Shown here: positions 52,882 to 60,155 of the stretch, one piece after another
Position numbering within the stretch: the first letter of the stretch is position 1
How the letters are laid out: each line of letters starts with the position of its first letter
Source: Fontibacillus phaseoli
GTDB taxonomy: Bacteria > Bacillota > Bacilli > Paenibacillales > Paenibacillaceae
Reading direction: 5' to 3'
Assembly: GCF_003337355.1 (NCBI RefSeq)
Contig: NZ_QPJW01000008.1
Coordinates: 1 to 64,000, forward strand
Length of the DNA stretch: 64,000 nt
The notes under the pieces: model-generated
What the model was told of the DNA's origin: nothing
Seen by the model: the letters and a program-made list of their open reading frames with translations, nothing else
Database searches by the model: none
Position numbers and translations under genes: made by a program

Positions 52882-53256
52882 ATGAATTATAAGAATATAA
52901 AGGTTGCTGGAAGCGGCGTATTGGGAAGCCAAGTGGCTTATCAAACCGCTTATAAAGGTTTCCATGTATAGGTTTACGATATCAATGACCAGGCCCTGGA
53001 CCGTGCGAAAGAAAGAATTTTGGACTTGAAGCCACATTATCGGCAGGACTTGAGCGCGACCCAACAAGAAGTGGACGAGGCATATAACCGTATTTCATTT
53101 AGCAGTGACCTGTCCAAGGCAGTTGCCGAGGCGGACCTCGTCATTGAGGCGGTACCCGAAGTGGTGCAGATTAAGACCGACTTTTATACGAATTTGGGAA
53201 AAGTAGCTCCCGGTACCTCTCTAATTCAAAAAGCTCCCGCTATGTTGGTTCCATAG
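52882..53256 (+). pseudogene. 3-hydroxyacyl-CoA dehydrogenase N-terminal fragment
   Basis: The product begins NYKNIKVAGSGVLGSQVAYQ (NAD-binding GxGxxG, here GSGVLG) and continues VYDINDQALDRAKERI and ADLVIEAVPEVVQIKTDFY, as in 3-hydroxybutyryl-CoA dehydrogenases. TAG at 52969-52971 interrupts the frame before VYDIND. After SLIQ the sequence runs straight into a terminator and the rest of the enzyme is absent. Confidence 0.85.
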
Positions 53257-53267
53257 CGGGAGCTTTT
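53229..53267. terminator. Bidirectional intrinsic terminator
   Basis: AAAAGCTCCCGCTATG (53229-53244) pairs with CATAGCGGGAGCTTTT (53252-53267) without mismatch. It serves the dehydrogenase remnant and nspC. Confidence 0.88.
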
Positions 53268-53288
53268 CACTGTAGATATTCAATGGCG

Positions 53289-54416
53289 TTACGCCAATCT
53301 CGTCTTGAAATCCTCATAGCCGAATTCGCGAACGACGCGGCAATTGCCGTCTTTCTCCTGTACGGCGATGGCCGGCAGCGGCATGCCGTTGAAGGTGTTG
53401 GTTTTGACCATGGAGTAGATCGCCATGTCCCCGAACACCAATCTGTCGCCGGGTTTTAAGGGTTGATCGAAGGAGTAGTCCCCGATCACGTCCCCCGTAA
53501 GGCAGGTCGGACCGCCAAGCCGATAGGTGTATGGCTTCTCGCCGGCTTCGCCCGAGCCGAACAGCGGCGGACGATACGGCATTTCCAGAACATCCGGCAT
53601 ATGGCATGTAGCCGACGTGTCCACGATGGCGATCTCGATGCCGTTCTTATGGATATCCAGTACGGAGGTGACCATATAACCCGCATTAAGCGCGATGGCT
53701 TCGCCGGGTTCAAGGTAGACCTCCAGGCCGTATTTGTCCTGCATGCGCTTGATGCAAGCTTCGAGTCTCGGGATATCATAGTCTTCTCTTGTGATATGGT
53801 GTCCGCCGCCAAAATTAATCCATTCCATTTGCGGCAGCCAGGCCCCGAACTTTTCCTCCACCGCATTCAGCGTGGTCTCCAGATCGTCCGAGTTTTGCTG
53901 GCAAAGGGTATGGAAGTGCAGCCCCGAGACGCCTTCAAGCAGCTCCGGTCGGAAATCATCCCGCTTTACGCCGAATCTCGATCCCGGCGAACAGGGATCA
54001 TAGATTTCGTGTCCCACTTGCGTGGAGCATTCCGGGTTGATTCGCAGGCCTACTTTTCTGCCGGCCGCAAGAGCTTTGGATTTATACTTCTCCAACTGGG
54101 AGAAGGAGTTGAAGATGATATGATCGCAAATGGATATAATTTCGTCGATCTCATCTTCCCGATAGGCAGGGGCAAAGACATGGTTTTCTTTGCCCATTTC
54201 CTCGTGGCCCAGCCGTGCTTCGAACAAACCGCTCGCGGTCGTGCCGCTCAAGTATTTTCCGATGAGGGGATACATAGCGGTCATGGAAAAAGCTTTTTGC
54301 GCCAGCACAATCTTGGCTCCCGTACGCTGCATGACGCCGCTTAGGATGTTCAGGTTTTTTTCGATGAGCGCTTCATCGACTACAAAGCAGGGCGTCGGCA
54401 ATTCCTGAAATCGCAT
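53289..54416 (-). CDS. nspC: Carboxynorspermidine/carboxyspermidine decarboxylase
   Basis: A 375-residue PLP enzyme of the alanine-racemase-fold decarboxylase group. Visible motifs are the PLP lysine in KIVLAQKAFSM, LRINPECSTQVGHEIYDPC, SGLHFHTLCQQN, WINFGGGHHITREDYD, LEPGEAIAL and the substrate-binding CHMPDVLEMPYRP. It removes CO2 from carboxyspermidine or carboxynorspermidine, the last step of the non-SpeE polyamine route. It starts one base after the stop of the dehydrogenase gene, so the two form an operon. Confidence 0.95.
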   Translation of the reverse strand: MRFQELPTPCFVVDEALIEKNLNILSGVMQRTGAKIVLAQKAFSMTAMYPLIGKYLSGTTASGLFEARLGHEEMGKENHVFAPAYREDEIDEIISICDHIIFNSFSQLEKYKSKALAAGRKVGLRINPECSTQVGHEIYDPCSPGSRFGVKRDDFRPELLEGVSGLHFHTLCQQNSDDLETTLNAVEEKFGAWLPQMEWINFGGGHHITREDYDIPRLEACIKRMQDKYGLEVYLEPGEAIALNAGYMVTSVLDIHKNGIEIAIVDTSATCHMPDVLEMPYRPPLFGSGEAGEKPYTYRLGGPTCLTGDVIGDYSFDQPLKPGDRLVFGDMAIYSMVKTNTFNGMPLPAIAVQEKDGNCRVVREFGYEDFKTRLA

Positions 54417-54417
54417 C

Positions 54418-55656
54418 TTAGCGAACGAGCTCCGGCTTTCTAGCTTCCTCAGGCAATGCGTCGACCAGTACAGGATTAAAGTCTTCTACCCACGGAAGCC
54501 CCCATTTGTTCAGCTCTTCCATGAATGGATCCGGATCGAACTCTTCGATGTTGAATACGCCCGGTTTATTCCATTTGCCGGTCATGACCATAGCCGCACC
54601 GATCATGGCAGGAACGCCTGTCGTATAGGAGATGGCTTGGGAGCCCACTTCTTTATAGCATTCTTGGTGGTCGCAAACATTGTAGACATAGTAAGTCTTG
54701 TCTTGGCCGTCTTTTTTCCCTTTGAAGATGCAGCCGATGTTCGTCTTGCCCACCGTACGAGGTCCAAGGGAGGCCGGATCCGGGAGTACGGCTTTCAGGA
54801 ATTGAAGCGGAATGATTTGCTTTCCTTCGTATTCGATCGGTTCGATGGAAGTCATGCCTACGTTCTCCAGCGCCTTCAGGTGCATGAGGTAGCTTTGACC
54901 AAAGGTCATGAAGAAGCGGATGCGCTTCAGTCCAGGCATGTTTTGCGCAAGGGATTCGAGCTCTTCATGGTAAAGCAGGTACATATCCTTTTGACCGACT
55001 TCAGCGAAGTTATATTCGCGTTTGATCTCCATCGGCTTCGTTTCGATCCATTCTCCGTTTTCCCAGTAGCGCCCGTTGGCGGACACTTCGCGGATGTTGA
55101 TCTCAGGGTTGAAGTTGGTCGCGAAAGGATAGCCGTGATCGCCGCCGTTACAATCCAGAATGTCGATATATTCGATTTCGTCAAAATAGTGCTTCAGCGC
55201 GTAAGCGGAGAATACGCCGGTTACCCCCGGGTCGAATCCGCTGCCTAAAAGTGCCGTGATTCCGGCCTTTTCAAAGCGCTCGCGGTATTCCCACTGCCAT
55301 TTGTATTCAAATTTCGCCGTATCTTCCGGCTCATAGTTTGCGGTATCCATATAGTGCGTTTTTGTCGCAAGACAAGCATCCATGATCGTCAAATCCTGGT
55401 AAGGCAGAGCGAGGTTCATGACGATATCCGGTTTGACTTCGTTAATCAGCGCGATCAGTTCATCGACATTGTTGGCATCCACCTGTGCGGTCGTAATTTT
55501 GGTTTTGCCGCCGTCCAATTTCGCTTTGAGTTCGTCGCATTTAGATTTGGTCCGGCTTGCGATGCAGATTTCTTCAAAAACTTCGCTGTTTTGAACGCAT
55601 TTATGAATTGCTACAGATGCTACGCCGCCGGCGCCGATGACAAGTGCTTTTCCCAT
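54418..55656 (-). CDS. Carboxynorspermidine/carboxyspermidine dehydrogenase (saccharopine dehydrogenase family)
   Basis: A 412-residue enzyme with an N-terminal NAD(P)-binding motif (KALVIGAGGVASVAIHKC) and family blocks VDANNVDELIALINEVKPDIVMNLALPYQDLTIMDAC, LLGSGFDPGVTGVFSAY and VPAMIGAAMVMTG. It condenses aspartate semialdehyde with putrescine or diaminopropane and reduces the product, feeding nspC. The ATG at 55656 has GGGGAT upstream; a 29-codon extension upstream would cover the leader terminator and is rejected. Its leader is structured. Confidence 0.94.
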   Translation of the reverse strand: MGKALVIGAGGVASVAIHKCVQNSEVFEEICIASRTKSKCDELKAKLDGGKTKITTAQVDANNVDELIALINEVKPDIVMNLALPYQDLTIMDACLATKTHYMDTANYEPEDTAKFEYKWQWEYRERFEKAGITALLGSGFDPGVTGVFSAYALKHYFDEIEYIDILDCNGGDHGYPFATNFNPEINIREVSANGRYWENGEWIETKPMEIKREYNFAEVGQKDMYLLYHEELESLAQNMPGLKRIRFFMTFGQSYLMHLKALENVGMTSIEPIEYEGKQIIPLQFLKAVLPDPASLGPRTVGKTNIGCIFKGKKDGQDKTYYVYNVCDHQECYKEVGSQAISYTTGVPAMIGAAMVMTGKWNKPGVFNIEEFDPDPFMEELNKWGLPWVEDFNPVLVDALPEEARKPELVR

Positions 55657-55703
55657 TGTTCTATCCCCTAACCCAATTAAATTTTTTTCACTGCAAAAAC
55701 GGC

Positions 55704-55862
55704 AACAAAAAAAGCAAGCGAAACACGCATCCATGCGCATCACACTTGCTTTGATATAGTCGGATATTAAGACAGTCCCAATAAGGCATGGCTGGAGGAC
55801 AAACTTCTTGTACGTCGTCAGTCAGCCATAAAACTTAAAGTTTCATGGAAAGGCCCTTAATA
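55704..55862 (-). promoter_or_regulatory. Riboswitch-like leader of the carboxyspermidine operon
   Basis: Read on the minus strand, a closing helix TATTAAG/CTTAATA (55856-55862 with 55765-55771) encloses two hairpins. One occupies 55826-55848; the other pairs ATGGCTG with CAGCCAT (55823-55829 with 55788-55794). They share 55826-55829 and cannot both form. Downstream is a terminator-type hairpin (55745-55752 with 55711-55718) followed by seven Us, about 50 bases before the start codon. The arrangement is that of a ligand-controlled attenuator; I cannot match it to a known class. Confidence 0.5.
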
Positions 55863-55936
55863 TTCAGATATATCATGTTAGGATCAGAGTCTATATAGCA
55901 AATAATCACTTTTACCACTCTTATTGACCGTTTCAC

Positions 55937-56131
55937 AAGTTGATGTGCATTTGCACTGGTTGTAAAGTAACCAACTTATAAAATTTGAGCTTTTAACTCA
56001 ATCAATAAGGCAACGAAAGTTGCCAATCGGCATTTGACCCGGCTGTCCGTATGGCCTTAACTTCTTTAGGGAAGTGGTCAAAAATTATCTGCTTGGAAAG
56101 ATCCTAAATAGATTGAATATTAGCTTTCCAA
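55937..56131 (+). ncRNA. Unassigned structured element (two three-way junctions)
   Basis: Four consecutive folds are visible. (1) AAGTT/AACTT (55937-55941, 55973-55977) encloses GTGC/GCAC and GGTT/AACC. (2) GGCAAC-GAAA-GTTGCC (56009-56024) is capped by a GNRA tetraloop. (3) TTTGACC/GGTCAAA (56033-56039, 56076-56082) encloses a 6-pair hairpin (56041-56056, with two G-U pairs) and ACTTC/GAAGT (56060-56064, 56071-56075). (4) TTGGAAAG/CTTTCCAA (56093-56100, 56124-56131). The GAAA loop and G-U pairs favour the plus strand. No family recognised; it may be a leader of the SDR gene or a separate RNA. Confidence 0.45.
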
Positions 56132-56305
56132 ATTTAATGCTACTTCATAATAGCAGGATAGGGATTATTGAGCAAGAGAAATTTTTAAACTAACGTATAT
56201 TTTTTTCGCGGGCGTTGAAAAGTCGTAAATCGAATGAGATAGCAACATTACAAATTTCACCTTGTGCTATAACTGTATTCAAATTCAGCATAAGGAGATG
56301 AAACG

Positions 56306-57070
56306 ATGAGCAGATTGGCAGGTAAAATCGCTATGGTTACCGGAGCAAGCCGGGGAATCGGCCGCAGCATCGCATTACGTCTGGCGGGAGAGGGCGCTTT
56401 TGTCGTCGTGCACTATGGAAAAAGAAAAAGTGAAGCGGAGGACGTTGTTCACCGGATCGAGCAGAGCGGAGGGAAAGCTTGCGCGATCGGCGCCGATCTG
56501 GGGACGCTCAGGGGTATTCATGAATTATTTTCGGCACTGGACTATGTCCTTAAGGATTTTAAGGGAAACCAACGATTCGACATTCTTGTCAACAATGCCG
56601 GAATCGGCCAAATCATCGGCCTGGAGGAGATGACGGAAGAATCCTTCGACGAAGTGATGAAGATAAACGTAAAGGGGCCGGTGTTTATTACCCAACAGGC
56701 TTTGTCGCGCCTGAATGACGGAGGGCGAATTATCAATATTTCCTCTTTCGTGACGCGGGCGGCTTCTCCAAGCGTGTTCGCTTACAGCATGTCGAAAGGG
56801 GCTATCGATACGTTTACGCTGCTGCTGGCCAAACAACTGGGAAGCCGCCATATTACGGTCAATGCCATCCAGCCCGGGATCATTAACACGGAAATGAATG
56901 CCGGGACGCTGCGAGATCCTCAGGGACAACAGTATGCGGCCGGTCTTTCCGCCTTCAATCGATGGGGAGAACCCGAAGATGTCGCCGACATTGCGGCCTT
57001 TCTTGCCTCGCCGGACAGCCGCTGGGTAACCGGCCAATGCATAGATGCCAGCGGCGGATCTCACCTGTAA
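56306..57070 (+). CDS. SDR family oxidoreductase
   Basis: A 254-residue classical short-chain dehydrogenase: cofactor motif TGASRGIG, D64-type acidic residue in GADLG, NNAG, INISSF, and catalytic YSMSK (Tyr and Lys). The ending DSRWVTGQCIDASGGSHL is typical of FabG-like enzymes. The Tyr-Gly-Lys-Arg segment after beta-2 (HYGKRKSEA) suggests NADPH preference. The substrate is unknown. AAGGAGATG lies 7 bases before the ATG. Confidence 0.92.
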   Translation: MSRLAGKIAMVTGASRGIGRSIALRLAGEGAFVVVHYGKRKSEAEDVVHRIEQSGGKACAIGADLGTLRGIHELFSALDYVLKDFKGNQRFDILVNNAGIGQIIGLEEMTEESFDEVMKINVKGPVFITQQALSRLNDGGRIINISSFVTRAASPSVFAYSMSKGAIDTFTLLLAKQLGSRHITVNAIQPGIINTEMNAGTLRDPQGQQYAAGLSAFNRWGEPEDVADIAAFLASPDSRWVTGQCIDASGGSHL

Positions 57071-57193
57071 GCAAAATTATTGGACCGGACCGCAAGAAGA
57101 AATCCCGTGTTCAAGTTGAATCCTTTTTCTGGATATGGAATGATTGAAGTGACTGTTAAGGAAGAGACTTCGTAAACGGGAGGGGACGTTTTC

Positions 57194-57934
57194 ATGTATC
57201 TTGTATCTCGGCCAAAGCCGCTGTCCGAAAGCCAAAGCCAGGAGCTTGCAAACGAAGGCGCAATTTCCTTTCCGCCGGGCTACCTCGTATTTTTGCGGCG
57301 GTTCGGGGAAGGGACTTATCGAGGGTGGATGAATGTCCATTTTCCGGATTCCGAGGTGCTCAAGCCGTTCGCCGGATACGGTTTATGGGAGCATGACGCA
57401 GACAGCCCGATCACGGAGGAGCAAATCGGAGAATGCGTCGCCATCGGCACGACGACAGACGGCGACTTTTTGGCGGTGCATCCCGGGACGTTTGCGCTGC
57501 TTTGGCTGCCCCGGCATGATGATCGTATACAGGCGATATCGCTGCAAGCGAACGGGCGGGAAGAGGATGAATCGTACGCCAAGATCATGGACGAAATCTA
57601 TCTTCGGACGTATGGCAGCAGCCAAGAGGGTGCCGTTTATTATGAGCCGTCGTCAGATTCCCGCGGTCATCTCTTTCTGCACTTGTCGCCGGAAAATGGG
57701 CAGCATACGCTCCCGGAACTGGCGGGAGTGTGCCGAGCCGAATTTCGCCCGGATTTGTCCATGGAGACCGAATATGCCTGCCACTTGTTTTACCGGCAAT
57801 TAGGCGGCTATATCAGGTTTAATTATGCATATGGGCGCGAGGTGGCTATCTTCTATGAACAGGATGCCGATGCCGGAAAGGCATTTGCTCAACTTGAGCA
57901 GTGGTTGTTATCGAACGGCTGCAAGATTATTTAA
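57194..57934 (+). CDS. SMI1/KNR4 (SUKH) family protein
   Basis: A 246-residue protein with the SUKH pattern in the first 140 residues (ISFPPGYLVFLRRFGEGTYRGWMNVHFPD, IGECVAIGTTTDGDFLAVHPG) and a C-terminal part (FRPDLSMETEYACHLFYRQLGGYIRF) of unknown type. SUKH proteins commonly neutralise nuclease or polymorphic toxins. No toxin gene is adjacent. The ATG follows GGGAGGGGA. Confidence 0.72.
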   Translation: MYLVSRPKPLSESQSQELANEGAISFPPGYLVFLRRFGEGTYRGWMNVHFPDSEVLKPFAGYGLWEHDADSPITEEQIGECVAIGTTTDGDFLAVHPGTFALLWLPRHDDRIQAISLQANGREEDESYAKIMDEIYLRTYGSSQEGAVYYEPSSDSRGHLFLHLSPENGQHTLPELAGVCRAEFRPDLSMETEYACHLFYRQLGGYIRFNYAYGREVAIFYEQDADAGKAFAQLEQWLLSNGCKII

Positions 57935-58055
57935 AAAACACTAAGGGTAAAGTTGAGAGAATCCGGTTTTGCTTGAAATAAGGCTGTTGAAAAGGGCTTT
58001 TAGGGCCGGACCGCGAATGTAGAATAAGAATCGGCAGATAAAGGGGGAGTGGCCT

Positions 58056-58823
58056 TTGGACAATAAGTATCCCGAAATCGATGTCATTCTGGAAAAGATG
58101 CAAACGGTTTTGGCGGCGTTGCGTGAACTGGATCCGGAATTTTATGCGAAGTATCCCATGCAGCTTGGAACCGATGCCGAAGAGCAGGATATGCGCGTCG
58201 TTTCCGACACTTGGCATTTGCCCGATGAATATTCCTACTTTCTACGGCATTACGTTCCCCAATCGGTCGGCTGGAGCACCGATGAATACATTCATCTGGA
58301 TATTTACGGGGCGAAGGATTTGCAGAAGGGGCAATGGGGATACAACTATAATCCCGTTACGAAGGAACCTATTTCGGATTGGCCGGACCATTATCTCGTC
58401 ATTGCTTCGGATGAAGGCGATCCTTACTGTATCGATTTATCCGAAGGGGACACCGTCATTTACACGGCGGAGCACGGAACGGGCCGCTGGGATTTTGAAA
58501 TTGCTTATGACAATCTGGCGGAGTTTCTTCGCAGCGCCTTGTTGCCGCGAGGCGACGAGGATGTTGATCTTGGCGATGACGTTTCATACGATTACTGCAA
58601 AGTCTTTATTACAGGGGAAGGCAAGGACAAGCTTAAAACCTTGTTGTTCATCAAAAAAGCATTCTCCTGCGACGTTTCGCAAGCAAGATCCTACCTGGGA
58701 GCGGTACCTTTGCTGGTGTACAAAGGGATTGAAACGGGTGCCGCTAATGTCGAAGCCCAATTGAAAAGCATCGGTGCGGATTATGAAAAGCGCGAAATCG
58801 GGTTGGCTGAGTTTTTGTCATAA
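58056..58823 (+). CDS. SUKH-like protein with ribosomal L7/L12-like C-terminal domain
   Basis: A 255-residue protein starting at TTG with AAGGGGGAG upstream. Residues ~50-165 resemble a SMI1/KNR4 domain (WHLPDEYSYFLRHYVPQSVGW, DHYLVIASDEGDPYCIDLSEGD, FEIAYDNLAEFL). The last ~70 residues (KVFITGEGKDKLKTLLFIKKAFSCDVSQARSYLGAVP, then VEAQLKSIGADYEKRE) follow the pattern of the L7/L12 C-terminal fold. It follows another SUKH gene; together they may be orphan immunity proteins. Confidence 0.72.
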   Translation: MDNKYPEIDVILEKMQTVLAALRELDPEFYAKYPMQLGTDAEEQDMRVVSDTWHLPDEYSYFLRHYVPQSVGWSTDEYIHLDIYGAKDLQKGQWGYNYNPVTKEPISDWPDHYLVIASDEGDPYCIDLSEGDTVIYTAEHGTGRWDFEIAYDNLAEFLRSALLPRGDEDVDLGDDVSYDYCKVFITGEGKDKLKTLLFIKKAFSCDVSQARSYLGAVPLLVYKGIETGAANVEAQLKSIGADYEKREIGLAEFLS

Positions 58824-58866
58824 TCGAGTGCGGCAGTTTAGAATATTCAGGAAAAGTGGGGTTAAC

Positions 58867-59559
58867 ATGACCATTCGGCAGTGGAAGGAACAAAGTGACC
58901 GGTCTTTTCGAATCTGTGCATTCGGTTCAAGCAATACGGAATTATCCTTGGAGAATCGGGGACGGCATAACTGGGTGGACTGGTTCTATATCAACGTGAG
59001 AAAAGAAATCGGCAATCATGTCAGCGTCACGAATCTGGGGATCGGCGGAGAGACCGCCATGGATCTGCTCGGCCGGATCGGGCGGGATGTTAACCCCCTC
59101 CAGCCTTCGCTTGTCATCGTAACGATCGGGGGCAACGATGCGGGCACGGAAGTGCCGACTACGCTATATGCCGAGCGGTTAAAGACCATTTGTTCCACGA
59201 TTCGCGAATATCAGGCCGTTCCGGTGCTTCAAACTTATTATTGTCCGCTCTATCATCAGAGTCCGCCTGGTTTTCGGGCCCGCTTCGAGGCCAATATGCA
59301 AGTAAACAGGGACATATCGAGCGAATGGGATATACCGTTAGTCGACCAGTATGGTTATTTCGAACCGCTTTATCATAATGATCCGGAAACTTATGAGAAG
59401 CTGATGCGGGATTGGCTGCATGTCAATCCTTTGGGCAATCTGGTGATGGGACAGTTCCTATCGGCCAGTTTCGGGCTGCCCCCGATTCCCGTGCCCGAGG
59501 ACATGCAGCAAGAGTTCAACCCTCTATACGAAAAAATGAACGCGCTGGCAATCCGGTAA
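58867..59559 (+). CDS. SGNH/GDSL-type esterase
   Basis: A 230-residue hydrolase. Block I is CAFGSSNTE (Ser nucleophile, GSS in place of GDS), block II includes NLGIGGETAMDLLGRI, block III is TIGGNDAGTE, and the Asp-His pair of block V is DWLHVNPLGN. No signal peptide, so cytoplasmic. The substrate is unknown; relatives deacetylate sugars or act on short esters. The ATG at 58867 has a weak GGGG site 7 bases upstream. Confidence 0.88.
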   Translation: MTIRQWKEQSDRSFRICAFGSSNTELSLENRGRHNWVDWFYINVRKEIGNHVSVTNLGIGGETAMDLLGRIGRDVNPLQPSLVIVTIGGNDAGTEVPTTLYAERLKTICSTIREYQAVPVLQTYYCPLYHQSPPGFRARFEANMQVNRDISSEWDIPLVDQYGYFEPLYHNDPETYEKLMRDWLHVNPLGNLVMGQFLSASFGLPPIPVPEDMQQEFNPLYEKMNALAIR

Positions 59560-59599
59560 GCTGATTTGCCGGTTCAACGAATAAAGAGGAGGCTACAAC

Positions 59600-60081
59600 A
59601 TGATCAACGATACCGATTTGAGACATCTGCGCCGCTGCATTGAGCTTGCGGAGGCTGCGCTGGAGAAGGGTGATGAACCGTTCGGCTCGATTCTGGTCAC
59701 TGCGAGCGGCGAGGTGCTTGCGGAAGACCACAACCATGTAGCGGGGGGCGACCATACCCAGCACCCGGAATTTGCGCTGGCGCGCTGGGCGGCCCAGAAC
59801 ATGACCCTCGAGGAACGGGCGCAGGCGACGGTGTATACCTCGGGCGAACATTGCCCGATGTGCGCCGCGGCCCACGGCTGGGTCGGTTTAGGCCGGATCG
59901 TTTTGCGAGCTCCTCCGCGCAGCTGGCGCAATGGCTGGGCGAGATGGGAGTTCCTGCGTCGCGCGTCCGGAATCTGCCGATACAGGACGTCATTCGGGAC
60001 ACGGCCATCGACGGGCCCGTGCCGGAACTCGCCGATCAAGTCCGGGAGCTGCATCGCCGGCTTCATGAGACAAAGCGGTAG
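59600..60081 (+). pseudogene. Nucleoside/guanine deaminase gene with a frameshift
   Basis: The start (AAGAGGAGG upstream) encodes a cytidine-deaminase-fold protein with the zinc motif HPEFALARWAAQN and the Cys pair EHCPMCAAA. One T is missing in TTTT at 59901-59904. The original frame would go from GLGRIV to FASSSAQLAQWLGEMG and end HRRLHETKR at 60081. As sequenced, the frame instead runs to 60100 with unrelated residues. The catalytic zinc site precedes the shift, but the C-terminal half is lost. Sequencing error is possible. Confidence 0.8.
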
Positions 60082-60155
60082 CCGATCGGTTTTGCGGTAA
60101 ACAAAAAATGGCCCGGCGTCAAGAAACGACGCCCGGGCCATTTGCTTATTTTTGC

